Shown here one piece after another: positions 16,448-26,036 of a stretch of 64,000 bases of DNA. Location of the stretch: contig NZ_JABBXA010000011.1 of the NCBI RefSeq assembly GCF_014161445.1, forward strand, positions 124,001 through 188,000. The letters run 5' to 3'. Position 1 is the stretch's first letter. Each line of letters starts with the position of its first letter. The notes below the pieces were generated by a model. That model was not told the origin of the DNA. It searched no databases and worked only from the letters and a program-made list of their open reading frames with translations. The DNA is from Microbispora sp. H13382 (GTDB lineage: Bacteria > Actinomycetota > Actinomycetes > Streptosporangiales > Streptosporangiaceae). Made by a program: the position numbers and the translations under genes.

Positions 16448-16925
16448 ATGGGGTCCTCCTATTACCAGTTCTGCCCCGTCGCAAAGGCGATGGAGATGCT
16501 CGACAAGCGCTAGACGCTGCTCGTCGTGCGGGAACTGCTGTCCGGGAGCAACGTGGGACATGCACCGGCGCGTCGACCACGCCGTCGTCCCGGTCGGCTG
16601 GACCGTGGTGCTGTTCAGCTTCCCGGACGTGCACCCGCGCGCCCGCGACTGGTGGCTGGTGATCACATCCGGCGAAGCCGACGTCTGTGACGTGGACCCC
16701 GGCTATACCGTGGCGGTCACGGTGACCGCTGGCCTGCGCCACATGGTCGCGGTCTGGCGCGGTGATCTCAGCTGGCGCGATGCCATGCTTTCCGGCGTGG
16801 TCGACGTGCATGGCCCCGAGGCCTTCCGTGGGCAACTGCCCCGTTGGTCAGGAGTTCCTGTAGCCCCCCGCGATCATGGAGCGAGGGCTGCGCCCTCGGC
16901 CGATCCCGGAGCAGAGCACCTCTGA
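16448..16925 (+). pseudogene. HxlR-type transcriptional regulator, broken twice
   Basis: From ATG 16448 the frame reads MGSSYYQFCPVAKAMEMLDK-R then TAG (16511-16513), where HxlR proteins have Trp in ERWTLLVVREL; the text TLLVVRELLSG follows the stop. After about 16550 the sequence jumps to the family's C-terminal region in another frame (MHRRVDHAVV, DWWLVITSGEADVCDVDPGY), up to TGA 16923-16925. The winged-helix core and about 90-100 residues are missing. A single-base W-to-stop change plus an internal deletion explains this. Confidence 0.82.
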
Positions 16926-16986
16926 TTCTCCAGCAAGGTCAGTCGACGCCGCCCACGTCGGCGCGGCACTTTGCCAAGATCAGCAC

Positions 16987-17844
16987 ATGGTGCGATCAGC
17001 CGCGATGCTTCTGGCGGTGGTGCTGCTCCTCAGCGATAGCTCTGGTCTGTTGGGACCGACGTTTGAGGAGAAGGCCACACAAGCCGTTTCAACCTGGCGG
17101 ACCAGCGGTGCCGCGAAGATCTGGCGTGAGGGTTTCGTCCCACTCGAGGACCTGAGCACGATGCCTCGGAAGGTGCGCGAAAAGATCGACAGTGATGAGG
17201 AGTACGGCTGGGTCGTGGCCGGACCGCTGCCCGCTCCGCCGGCCGGGGCGCAGATCCGCTGGGACGACGGGTCCACGATGCGGGTCCCGGTGATCGGGCC
17301 TCGAGAGGCGCTGATGGCGCTGTCCCCCTGGCCGGAGGAGTACACCTTCCCCGACGACAAGGAGTACAAGCTGACCGGCGCCAGATTCACGACGAGACGG
17401 CTGAAGACCGTACGCGGCATGGCGACCGTGCCTGCCTGGCGGCTGTACTTCTCGAACCTCCCTGGCCCGATTGACCACGTCGCGGTCGATCAGGACGCGA
17501 TCGGGACTGTCGAAGGCGCTGTCGGCGACCATCTGCCGGGCGACGTCTCGGACTTCGAGGTGCTCGACGAACGCACACTGCTGGTGAGCTACGAATACGG
17601 CGTCTGCGTCGGTGAGGAACCGTTCGACGTCATCCTCCGAGCCAGCGAGAGGCCAGATGTGGTGGTTCTGGGACTCGTGATGCCTTATCGAGGCTACGGC
17701 CCCTGCGCAGGCGTCGGCGCGTCCGGCCAGGGCGTGATCAGGCTCAACGAGCCGCTGGGCGATCGTGTGGTGGTGGACGAAATGAGCAGGCTTCCCGTCC
17801 TCTGCCGTCGTGCGCAGAACACGTGCCATGCCGGGAACGGGTGA
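16987..17844 (+). CDS. Secreted protein of unknown function
   Basis: 285 aa from ATG 16987. MVRSAAMLLAVVLLLSDSSG is a probable signal peptide. The mature part is acidic and mixed alpha/beta with no motif I recognise; four cysteines lie in the C-terminal third. Single gene between the HxlR pseudogene and the convergent LacI gene; the 188 bp downstream show nothing. Confidence 0.65.
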   Translation: MVRSAAMLLAVVLLLSDSSGLLGPTFEEKATQAVSTWRTSGAAKIWREGFVPLEDLSTMPRKVREKIDSDEEYGWVVAGPLPAPPAGAQIRWDDGSTMRVPVIGPREALMALSPWPEEYTFPDDKEYKLTGARFTTRRLKTVRGMATVPAWRLYFSNLPGPIDHVAVDQDAIGTVEGAVGDHLPGDVSDFEVLDERTLLVSYEYGVCVGEEPFDVILRASERPDVVVLGLVMPYRGYGPCAGVGASGQGVIRLNEPLGDRVVVDEMSRLPVLCRRAQNTCHAGNG

Positions 17845-18032
17845 CACATGCCGCGCCCCGAATGCGACGTGATGAGCGCGGGTGATCGGTGACGGCCTGA
17901 CCGCTGACGTAGCCGGCGGCAGACCGCACTCGCCGTCCCTCATTGGCGGCGACCTCCTGCACCAATGGCACCGCCGCCGCGGCCGCTGTCAGTGCTGACG
18001 CCAGGCGCCCCTTGCTGCCGGCAGTCCGCCGG

Positions 18033-19073
18033 TCAGGTCGGTGAGGCGGTGCTACCGCGTACGACCAGGTGGGTGGCGAGCTCGATGCGGTGCTGTTCGG
18101 ACGTGTCGCCCGCACTCACGGTCATGACGAGTTCCGCGGCGGCGGCGCCCATCTTGGCCAGCGGCTGACGGACGGTGGTCATCGGCGGGTCCGTCCACTG
18201 GGCGAGCGGAAGGTCGTCGAAGCCGACGACGCTGAGGTCGTCGGGCACGCGCAGCCCGGCCCGCAGGGCTGCCTGGTAGACCCCGAGTGCCTGCAGATCG
18301 TTGCCGGCGAAGACGGCGGTGGGCCGGTCGGGGAGGGCGAACAGCGCCTGCCCCTCGGTACGGCCGGTCTCCACGTAGAGCGGACCGGCCCGCAGGAACC
18401 GGGGGTCGACGGGCACGCCTGCGGTCTCCATGGCGGCGCGGTAGCCGTCGAGCCTGGCGCGGCAGCACATCAGGGTCGCCGGGCCGTTGACCATGGCGAT
18501 CCTGCGGTGCCCGAGCTCCAGCAGGTGACGGGTGGCCGCCAGGCCGCCGTTCCAGTTCGTCGCGCCGACCGAGGGAACGCGATGGCTTGGCTCGCCGTAC
18601 GGGTCGAGTGCGACGAGCGGGATGGACCTGCTGGCGAGCTGCGCGTGCTCGTGGTCGCTCAGCTCGGCGGAGACGGCGATCACACCGGCGGGGCGCCGGG
18701 CCAGGACCTCCTCGATCCACTCGCGGTGCGGGGAGTTGTGTCCGTGCATGTCGGTGACAGCCACGGTCAGGCCGTAGGACTGGGCGACCTCGTTGACGCC
18801 GCGGATGAGCTCCAGCGCCCACAGACTGTCGAGAGCCTGGAAGAGGACCTCGATGATGGCCGCGGACTCGGTCCTCTCCGGGCGGCGCTGCCAGCCGTGC
18901 TCACGGATCAGCTCCTCGATCCGGCGCCTGGTGGCGACCGACACTCCAGGGCGTCCGTTGATCACCTTGGACACGGTCGGAGGGGACACCCCGGCCAGTC
19001 TGGCGATCTGCGCGACCGTGATCTCTTGGCGGCGCCGCGGTCCTAGCTCAGTGGGAAGGCTTGTGCCGGTCAC
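18033..19073 (-). CDS. LacI family transcriptional regulator
   Basis: 346 aa from GTG 19073. The helix-turn-helix VAQIARLAGVSPPTVSKVIN plus hinge and a periplasmic-binding-type effector domain with VFAGNDLQALGVYQAAL and LSVVGFDDLPLAQWTDPPMT are canonical, close to xylan/cellooligosaccharide-type repressors. It is divergent from the GH9 cellulase with 168 bp between them, so it probably represses that gene until a plant-polymer sugar binds. Confidence 0.92.
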   Translation of the reverse strand: MTGTSLPTELGPRRRQEITVAQIARLAGVSPPTVSKVINGRPGVSVATRRRIEELIREHGWQRRPERTESAAIIEVLFQALDSLWALELIRGVNEVAQSYGLTVAVTDMHGHNSPHREWIEEVLARRPAGVIAVSAELSDHEHAQLASRSIPLVALDPYGEPSHRVPSVGATNWNGGLAATRHLLELGHRRIAMVNGPATLMCCRARLDGYRAAMETAGVPVDPRFLRAGPLYVETGRTEGQALFALPDRPTAVFAGNDLQALGVYQAALRAGLRVPDDLSVVGFDDLPLAQWTDPPMTTVRQPLAKMGAAAAELVMTVSAGDTSEQHRIELATHLVVRGSTASPT

Positions 19074-19241
19074 ACACGGAAGTTTACGGAGTTCACGACA
19101 GCATTCGTGAAATATTCAGAATCATTCGTCAGCCCGATCCTACGACCTGCGGAAATGAAACACGTCCGGCTGACGAATGTCCTCCGGCCGATCTCGCCCC
19201 CATGATGCGATCACGAAACATAAAGGCCGGAGGTGTTAATC
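19074..19241. promoter_or_regulatory. Divergent LacI/GH9 regulatory region with inverted repeats
   Basis: CATTCGTCAGCC (19123-19134) is repeated exactly in inverse at 19168-19179. The element CATTCGT also occurs at 19102-19108. A TGAA-ATA-TTCA dyad lies between. These are candidate operators for the LacI protein. GGAGG at 19229-19233 is the cellulase ribosome site. Confidence 0.55.
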
Positions 19242-21545
19242 ATGAAAAAGCCAGGCTGGACGCGTCGCCCCCGAGCGGCGCTGTCCCTTGCGCTCGCCGT
19301 GAGTGCGGCGTCGTTCGCCGTCGTGACCGCGACGAGCCCGGTGCAGGCCGTCACGCGGCCGCCGCTCGGGCAGAACATCAAGGTCAACCAGGTGGCCTAC
19401 GCGCCGGGCATGGCCAAGCAGGCGACCGTCGTGAACTCCTCCACCTCGCCGCTGACGTGGAGCCTGCTTGACGGGTCCGACCAGGTGGTGGCGACCGGAA
19501 CCACGACCGTCTTCGGGCAGGACGCGCCGTCGGGCGACACCGTCCACAAAATCGACTTCTCGTCGTATACGGGTACGGGCACGAACTTCGTGCTCACCGT
19601 GGGCAATGAATCCAGCCGGCCCTTCGACATCGGCGCCGACACCTGGAAGAAGCTGCCGTACGACGCGCTCGCGTTCTTCTACCACCAGCGCAGCGGAATC
19701 GCGATCCAGGCTCAGTACGTGGGCAGCCAGTACGCCCGGCCCGCCGGGCACGTGAACGTCTCGCCCAATCAGGGCGACAACGCCGTGCCCTGCCGCACGA
19801 GCTGCGGATACACACTGGACGTCCGCGGCGGCTGGTACGACGCCGGCGACCATGGCAAGTACGTGGTCAACGGCGGCATGTCGGCCTGGCAACTCGTCAA
19901 CATCTACGAGCGGGCCAGGCATGTCTCCGGCGCCGACCCCGCGGCCTTCGGGGACGGCGCCATGGCCATCCCGGAGCGGGGCAACGGCGTGCCCGACATC
20001 CTCGACGAGGCCCGCTGGGAGATCGACTTCATGCTGAAGATGCAGGTCCCCGACGGGAGACCGCTGGCGGGTATGGCACACGCCAAGATCCACGACCAGG
20101 CGTGGACCGGCCTGCCGTTGCGGCCCGACCAGGACCCCCAGCCCCGGCTGTTGTCGGCGCCCACCACCGCCGCCACGCTGAACCTCGCCGCGTCGGCCGC
20201 GCAGTGCGCCCGCGTGTGGGCCTCCATCGACTCGGCCTTCGCCGGCCGCTGCCTCGCCGCCGCCGAGAAGGCGTACGCGGCGGCCAAGGCCAACCCGTCC
20301 GTCATCGCCCCCAGCAGCGACGACCAGGGCGGCGGCTCGTACGTCGACACCAAGGTGACCGACGAGTTCTACTGGGCGGCCGCCGAACTGTACGTCACCA
20401 CGGGCAAGCAGACCTACCGCGACGACCTCACCGGCTCGTCTCTCTACTACGGCAAGAGCTTCACCAACGAGGGCGCGCAGTGGTCGGAGGTCGGCTCACT
20501 CGGCGACATCACGCTCGCGCTCGTTCCGAACGGCCTCACCTCCACGATCGGGACACAGCTGCGCAACCGTTTCGTGAGCAACGGCGACACGTTGCTCACC
20601 GCGATGCGCGGCCAGGGCTACCCCGTGCCGTTCGCGCCGCCTGGCGGAGGCTACATCTGGGGCTCGAACAACCTGATCCTCAACAACGCCGCGCTGCTCG
20701 CGCTCGCCTACGACTTCAGCGGGCAGGAACGCTTCCGCACCGGGGTGTTCGAGACGATGGCCTACGAGTTCGGCCGCAACCCGTTGGGCCAGTCGTACGT
20801 GACCGGGTACGGCGACCAGCCCTCGCACAACGTCCACCACCGCTTCTGGGCCCACCAACTCGACTCGTCGCTGCCGATCGCGCCGCCCGGCGCGCTGGCC
20901 GGCGGCCCCAACAGCGGGCTGCAGGACCCGGTCGCCCAGGAGAGGCTCAGCGGTTGCAGGCCACAGAAGTGCTATCTGGACGACATCAACGCCTGGTCGG
21001 TCAACGAAGTCGCGATCAATTGGAACGCGGTGCTGGCCTGGGTGAGCGCCTGGACCGCGGAGAAGGTCGGCACCTCCGCGAGCCCATCACCGTCGCCCTC
21101 GGCTTCGCCCAGTCCCAGTCCCAGTCCGTCTCCGTCCCCCTCTCCCTCTCCCTCGCCGAGCCCGTCTCCATCTCCGTCTCCGTCGCCGAGCCCTTCGGCG
21201 AGCCCGTCTCCGTCACCTTCACCTTCGGCGAGCGCCGGTAAGGCCTGCACCGCGACGTACGCCGTCACCAACCAGTGGCCCGGCGGCTTCGGGGCGACCG
21301 TCACCGTGAAGAACACCGGAACCGGAACCACCAGCGGATGGACGGTCGCCTGGACCTTCCCCAACGGCCAGACGATCAGTCAGCTCTGGAGCGCCTCATA
21401 CACGGTGAACGGATCGAACGTGACGGCTGCGAACATGTCTTGGAACGGCACGCTCGGCGCCGGCGCGTCCACCTCGTTCGGCTTCAACGGCTCCTGGAAC
21501 GGCGCCAACTCGCTTCCGTCCCAGGTGACCTGCACTCCTGCCTGA
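19242..21545 (+). CDS. Glycoside hydrolase family 9 cellulase with CBM2
   Basis: 767 aa, secreted. Signal peptide (residues 1-36, ...SPVQA); Ig-like cellulase N-terminal domain (about 45-135); GH9 (alpha/alpha)6 catalytic domain with WYDAGDHGKYV (catalytic base Asp), PSHNVHHRFWAH and the SVNEVAINWNA acid Glu; Ser-Pro linker of about 55 residues; C-terminal family 2 cellulose-binding module starting ACTATYAVTNQWPGGF. ATG 19242 is 8 bp after GGAGG; an earlier in-frame GTG at 19233 overlaps that site. It hydrolyses beta-1,4-glucan outside the cell and is probably controlled by the divergent LacI protein. Confidence 0.95.
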   Translation: MKKPGWTRRPRAALSLALAVSAASFAVVTATSPVQAVTRPPLGQNIKVNQVAYAPGMAKQATVVNSSTSPLTWSLLDGSDQVVATGTTTVFGQDAPSGDTVHKIDFSSYTGTGTNFVLTVGNESSRPFDIGADTWKKLPYDALAFFYHQRSGIAIQAQYVGSQYARPAGHVNVSPNQGDNAVPCRTSCGYTLDVRGGWYDAGDHGKYVVNGGMSAWQLVNIYERARHVSGADPAAFGDGAMAIPERGNGVPDILDEARWEIDFMLKMQVPDGRPLAGMAHAKIHDQAWTGLPLRPDQDPQPRLLSAPTTAATLNLAASAAQCARVWASIDSAFAGRCLAAAEKAYAAAKANPSVIAPSSDDQGGGSYVDTKVTDEFYWAAAELYVTTGKQTYRDDLTGSSLYYGKSFTNEGAQWSEVGSLGDITLALVPNGLTSTIGTQLRNRFVSNGDTLLTAMRGQGYPVPFAPPGGGYIWGSNNLILNNAALLALAYDFSGQERFRTGVFETMAYEFGRNPLGQSYVTGYGDQPSHNVHHRFWAHQLDSSLPIAPPGALAGGPNSGLQDPVAQERLSGCRPQKCYLDDINAWSVNEVAINWNAVLAWVSAWTAEKVGTSASPSPSPSASPSPSPSPSPSPSPSPSPSPSPSPSPSPSPSASPSPSPSPSASAGKACTATYAVTNQWPGGFGATVTVKNTGTGTTSGWTVAWTFPNGQTISQLWSASYTVNGSNVTAANMSWNGTLGAGASTSFGFNGSWNGANSLPSQVTCTPA

Positions 21546-21554
21546 CGAAGCACG

Positions 21555-21582
21555 GGCCCCGCGCGGAAACCGGTGCGGGGCC
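21555..21582 (+). terminator. Hairpin terminator after the cellulase gene
   Basis: GGCCCCGC (21555-21562) pairs perfectly with GCGGGGCC (21575-21582), 9 bp after the cellulase stop; no U-tract. From 21583 to 21866 I see no convincing gene. Confidence 0.7.
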
Positions 21583-21866
21583 ACACCCGTTCGAAGCAGG
21601 TGTGTCGGTAGTACGGGATCTCGCGGCCGAGGATGTCGCTGAGGATCCGGGCCGCCTCTCGGCGGTCACCCGCGCGACGTGCTGGGCCGCGAGGGCCCGG
21701 GCGCACGCCGCCTGCCGCAGAGGCGATGACCAACGCCTGCATACCAAGCCGATGCGAGGGCGCTGTCTTCGGCCGGCAGTCGAGTGTGTCACTTTAGGTA
21801 GTTGTAGCAACACGGAAAGTAGCAGCAAGATCTGGGGTGACCGCCACAACTGCCGAGGAGGCTTTC

Positions 21867-22172
21867 TTGACGCTGTCCAGCGTTTCCACTCTCGCCCGCC
21901 GCCTGGCCGGTACCGCCGCCATGGTCTTGGCAGCCGGCACCGTCTGCCTGCCTGCTACGGCGGCCACCCTGCCGGCGCAACCGCCGCAGGGCGTGGTCGC
22001 GCCGCAGAACGGCGCTGCCCAGCGGCCCGCCGGAGATGACGTGTACCGCACCTGGTACACGAGCCACTCCAAGTGCGTGGCAGCGGGTCAGGGAGGGATC
22101 GATCGAGGCCACTGGGAGCACTACACCTGCTCCGAGGGCGACTGGTTCTGGCACCTGTGGACCAACCGCTGA
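21867..22172 (+). CDS. Small secreted protein
   Basis: 101 aa from TTG 21867, which lies 5 bp after a consensus GAGGAGG (21855-21861). The signal peptide RLAGTAAMVLAAGTVCLPATAATL is followed by a mature part of about 65 residues with two cysteines (HSKCVAAGQGG, HYTCSEGDWFWHLW). Aromatic-rich C-terminus. No family recognised. Confidence 0.65.
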   Translation: MTLSSVSTLARRLAGTAAMVLAAGTVCLPATAATLPAQPPQGVVAPQNGAAQRPAGDDVYRTWYTSHSKCVAAGQGGIDRGHWEHYTCSEGDWFWHLWTNR

Positions 22173-22256
22173 GCCGACGGGACGACGGGCACATGGAAGA
22201 CGGCCGCGAGCCGGGCGTGGCGCGCTAGTTCCGCATACTCGGTGTAGGAGCCGTAG

Positions 22257-22287
22257 GCGCAGGTGCCGTATGAAGCGGCGCCTGCGC
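22257..22287 (+). terminator. Hairpin terminator
   Basis: GCGCAGGTGCCG (22257-22268) pairs with CGGCGCCTGCGC (22276-22287), 12 bp with one G-U, loop of 7 nt; no U-tract. It separates the small secreted protein from the kinase gene. Confidence 0.6.
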
Positions 22288-22349
22288 GCTCGGGTCTGGC
22301 CGGCCGTACGCAGCCGAACCAGGTCCGGTGAGCGGCCGTCTAAGGAACC

Positions 22350-25300
22350 ATGACAGCAGACGCGCTGCGCCCGGGGGACCCGGCGATGCTGGGCCGTTAC
22401 CGGCTGGCGGGCAGGCTCGGCTCGGGTGGCCAGGGCGTCGTCTACGAGGGCTACGACGAGGTGGCCAACCGCGTGGCGGTCAAGGTCCTGCACGCCTACC
22501 TGTCCGGCGACTCTCCGCTACGCCGTCGCTTCACCCGGGAGGTCACCGCGGCGCAGCAGGTGGCGTCGTTCTGCACGGCCCGCATCCTGGATCACGACCT
22601 CGACGGCGAGCGCCCCTACATCGTCACCGAGTTCGTCCCCGGTCCGAGCCTGCGCGCGGCGGTGCGGGAGGAGGCCCCGCTCTCGGGCGACCCGCTGCAC
22701 CGGCTGGCGGTGGGCATCGCCACCGCGCTGGCCGCCATCCACCAGGCGGACGTGGTGCACCGTGATCTCAAGCCGGAGAACGTCCTGCTGGGGCCCGACG
22801 GGCCACGAGTGATCGACTTCGGTATCGCCCGGGCCGCCGGCCTGTCGATGACCTCGATGGGGGAGCTGGCCGGCACCCCGATGTACATGGCGCCAGAGCT
22901 GTTCTCCGGAGGACGCGCCGAGCCGGCGGCCGACGTGTTCGCCTGGGGCGCGGTGGTCTTGTTCGCCGCGACGGGACGCGACGCGTTCACCGCCCCGACG
23001 ACGTTCGCGGTCATCAACCGGCTGCTCAATCACGACCCCGACATCGATGTCCTGCCGGAGAGGCTGCGGGAGCTGGTTCGCGCCGCGCTGTCGAAGGACC
23101 CGGCCGCGCGTCCGTCCGCGGAGCATCTGCTGCTGGCGCTGCTCGCTGGTGGTGGTGAAGATGGCGGTGGTGAAGATGGCGGCGTACGCGCGAGGCTGGC
23201 CGAGGGCGCCGAGGCCGCCGCCGACGTGCGGCCGCCCGGCGGGCCCGCCGACGAGCCGACGCTCGGCGCGGTGGCCGAGCAGTGCTACGCCGGGCTGCCG
23301 CCGTCCGAGCGCCAGGTGGCACGCGATCTGCTGCTGCGCCTGGTGGACGTCCGCGACAGCGACGAGGCGCCGCGCATCGCCGCCCTGGACGAGCTGATCG
23401 AGGTACGGCACGCCGAGCGGGTGCTCGCCGCGTTCGAGCAGGCCATGGTGGTCCGCCGCCAGGGAGACGCGGTCGCCATCGGGAACGCCGCTCTGCTGTA
23501 CGCATGGCCCAGGCTCCACGAATGGGTGACGGGCGACCGCGAGGCGCTCGGCCGTCACCGGGAGCTGGGCGAGGCCGCCCGGCGGTGGGCGCGCAACGGC
23601 CGCCGCCCGGAGGACCTCCTCCGCGGCACGGCACTGCGCCAGGCGCTGGAGTGGACGGACACCACGCATCTGACCCTGAACACCACCGAGCAGACGTTCG
23701 TCGAGGTGAGCAGGACCGCGTCGGTGCGGCTGACCAGGCGGCGCCGCCTGGTCACCACCGGCCTGACGGTCCTGCTCGTCGCCTCGCTCACCGGCGGCGC
23801 CCTCGCCTGGCAGCAGTCGGTGCGGAGCGACGAGGCCGGCAGGCGCTTGGCCGATGAGCGGGCACAAGCCACGGCCCGGCGGGTGGCCCTGCAGGCGGAC
23901 GCGCTGCGCGAGATCGACCCGGTGAAGGCGATGCTGCTCAGCGTGGCCGCCTACCGCATCGCGCCGGTCCCCGAGAGCGCCTCCGCGGTGCTGAGCTCGC
24001 TCGCCCAGCAGGAGCAGTCGGTCTTCACGGATCCCGCCCCGGCCAACGAGGGACGGGCGCTGAGCCCCGACGGCCGGACGCTGGTCAGCGCCGGCGCCGG
24101 CCGGGTGACCGCCTACGACGTGGTGACCGGACGGCCGGTCAGGACCTTCGGCGGGATCGGCGAGGCGCCCGTCACCGCCGCGATGGGCCCTGACGGTGAC
24201 ACGCTGGCGCTCGCGCGGGGCAAGATGATGGAGCTGTGGAGCCTGCGGACCGGCAAGCGCCTGGGCGGGGGCCGGTGGGGGCCGGAGGAGATGAAGGGCG
24301 ACGACGGTCGCCCGGACAGCGTGGAGTTCAGCCCCGGCGGAGGTTACATCGTCGTCCGGGACAACATCGGCGGGCCGTACGTCGCGCTGTGGAACGTGGC
24401 GCGGCGGGCGCTGGAAAAGCCGCAGAAGCCGGACGAACACCTGGGCGGAGCGCTGCTCGGACCGGACGACCGCTTCGGTCTCGTCAACGGAGCGCTGCGG
24501 GCGTTCCCCGATGGGGGAACGCCGGCGGGCAGGCGACTTCCGCGCGACGTGCCGGGGGCGGTCCTCGCCTTCAGCCCCGACGGCGCGCTGGCCGCCGTAC
24601 AGGGGAGCGGAACGCGGCTGTGGAACCTGTCCACCGGCACGTGGGACCGGCGGGTCCTCCCCGGGCTCTACACCGACGCCGTGTTCAGCCCCGACGGCCG
24701 CTTCCTGATCACCTTCGTGAACGCCGCGGGCGGGCGCCTCACGCTGTGGCGGCTGGATGACGCGGCCCCGACCCTCCGGCTCACCGTCGCCTCCAGGATC
24801 GTCGGATCCCCGCGGCTCGACTCCGGAAATCGCACCCTGAGAATCCTGGATGACGCCGGACGGGTGACCACCTACGACGTCGGCCGGCTGACCGGTCCCC
24901 GGCGCGTCCTGCCTCCCGACGCTCTGCACCCGCGGTTCACCGCCTCGGGAGACGCGTTGTTCGCCCTGACGGGCGGCACCGTGCGCAGATGGTCGGTGCC
25001 CGGCTTCACGGAGAACGGGCGGCTCGAAAAACGCTTTCCACTCCGTGGGCGGGACAGGGACGCGCTGATCACGCAGGTCAGCCCCGACGGGCGTACCGTG
25101 GTCACCCTCCCCCCATACGACCTCAAGGGCCCCACACTCTGGGACGCGGAGTCCGGGCGCAAGCTGGGCGAGGTGCCCGTGGCCTCGGAGTACGACAGGG
25201 CGGACATGCAGATCAGCCCTGACGGCCGCCTGCTCGCCATCAGTCACACCCTGCCCAGCGACTACTACGGCCGGGGCAGCGTCGTCATCGTCGACCTCGC

Positions 25301-25940
25301 GCAACGCAAGCAGGTGATGCGGTTCGGCCCCGTCGCGGGAGGCAGCCTGTCCTTCAGCTCCGACAGCAGGTTCCTCGTGACCGCCGATCAAGGGGGCACC
25401 GACGTCATCGACCTCGTCGCCCGTAGGGTGCTTCCCCCCGAGGAAGGCCCCGGGACGCTCGCGGAGAGGTGGATGACGCTCGCGCCGAAAGGCCCGCTGG
25501 GCGCATCTCCGTACGGGAGCAGAGCGGTGGCCCTGTGGGACACCCGCACCTGGCGTACGACGGGCCGGGTGTTCAGGGTGCCGGGAGACGTGGTGGGGGC
25601 CAGGTTCTCGCCCGACGGGCGAATCCTGGCCGTCGCCCACGACACCAGGGTGACGCTGTTCGACGTGGTCGCGGGCCGTCAGCTCGGCGCCGGCTGGACC
25701 GTGACCACCGGCACGTTCGATCCGAACGCGATGGCCGGCCCCATGCCCGCGCTCGCTTTCACGGCCGACGGCTCACTCCTGCGCGTGGTCGGGTACGACG
25801 GCGCGTTCCAGGAGCTGCCGGTCGACCCCGCGAAAGCCGTCCCTGCCGTGTGCGCGCGGGCCGGGCGCCGGCTCGCACCGGAGGAGTGGCGCGAGCACGT
25901 GGGAACAGACCTGGGCTACCAGGAGGTCTGTTCCGCCTAG
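22350..25940 (+). CDS. Ser/Thr protein kinase with membrane helix and WD40-type repeats
   Basis: 1196 aa. Kinase domain residues 15-270: glycine loop GRLGSGGQGVVYEG, VAVK (Lys45), VVHRDLKPENVLL, VIDFGIARA, GTPMYMAPE. A helical middle region (about 310-460) typical of actinomycete kinase/nSTAND-WD40 proteins precedes a transmembrane helix (about 468-490). The outside part has many blades with SPDGR motifs and LWxxxTG. The kinase would be cytoplasmic and the propeller extracytoplasmic, a one-protein signal relay. A tandem 15-bp repeat encodes GGGEDGGGEDGG near residue 270. Followed by a lipoprotein gene 96 bp downstream. Confidence 0.92.
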   Translation: MTADALRPGDPAMLGRYRLAGRLGSGGQGVVYEGYDEVANRVAVKVLHAYLSGDSPLRRRFTREVTAAQQVASFCTARILDHDLDGERPYIVTEFVPGPSLRAAVREEAPLSGDPLHRLAVGIATALAAIHQADVVHRDLKPENVLLGPDGPRVIDFGIARAAGLSMTSMGELAGTPMYMAPELFSGGRAEPAADVFAWGAVVLFAATGRDAFTAPTTFAVINRLLNHDPDIDVLPERLRELVRAALSKDPAARPSAEHLLLALLAGGGEDGGGEDGGVRARLAEGAEAAADVRPPGGPADEPTLGAVAEQCYAGLPPSERQVARDLLLRLVDVRDSDEAPRIAALDELIEVRHAERVLAAFEQAMVVRRQGDAVAIGNAALLYAWPRLHEWVTGDREALGRHRELGEAARRWARNGRRPEDLLRGTALRQALEWTDTTHLTLNTTEQTFVEVSRTASVRLTRRRRLVTTGLTVLLVASLTGGALAWQQSVRSDEAGRRLADERAQATARRVALQADALREIDPVKAMLLSVAAYRIAPVPESASAVLSSLAQQEQSVFTDPAPANEGRALSPDGRTLVSAGAGRVTAYDVVTGRPVRTFGGIGEAPVTAAMGPDGDTLALARGKMMELWSLRTGKRLGGGRWGPEEMKGDDGRPDSVEFSPGGGYIVVRDNIGGPYVALWNVARRALEKPQKPDEHLGGALLGPDDRFGLVNGALRAFPDGGTPAGRRLPRDVPGAVLAFSPDGALAAVQGSGTRLWNLSTGTWDRRVLPGLYTDAVFSPDGRFLITFVNAAGGRLTLWRLDDAAPTLRLTVASRIVGSPRLDSGNRTLRILDDAGRVTTYDVGRLTGPRRVLPPDALHPRFTASGDALFALTGGTVRRWSVPGFTENGRLEKRFPLRGRDRDALITQVSPDGRTVVTLPPYDLKGPTLWDAESGRKLGEVPVASEYDRADMQISPDGRLLAISHTLPSDYYGRGSVVIVDLAQRKQVMRFGPVAGGSLSFSSDSRFLVTADQGGTDVIDLVARRVLPPEEGPGTLAERWMTLAPKGPLGASPYGSRAVALWDTRTWRTTGRVFRVPGDVVGARFSPDGRILAVAHDTRVTLFDVVAGRQLGAGWTVTTGTFDPNAMAGPMPALAFTADGSLLRVVGYDGAFQELPVDPAKAVPAVCARAGRRLAPEEWREHVGTDLGYQEVCSA

Positions 25941-26036
25941 ATCAAGCGAGAGGCATCCCCCGACCTCCGGCCGGGCGACCCGCGATTGATCGGCGTGTGG
26001 GTGAACCGAGGCGAGGGTGCGTACGTGGTCTGAGGC

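Noticed and set aside
21076-21240. Dense CCGTCTCC/CCCTCTCC-type repetitive DNA in the cellulase gene
   Set aside because: It encodes the ordinary Ser-Pro linker between GH9 and CBM2; not a separate element or CRISPR.
21590-21690. Minus-strand stretch reading EAARILSDILGREIPYY, like a piece of an NmrA-type protein
   Set aside because: Only about 17 residues are family-like and both sides are unrelated; too short to call a pseudogene.
23145-23180. Tandem 15-bp repeat GGTGGTGAAGATGGC in the kinase gene
   Set aside because: In-frame Gly/Glu/Asp linker; no independent function suggested.
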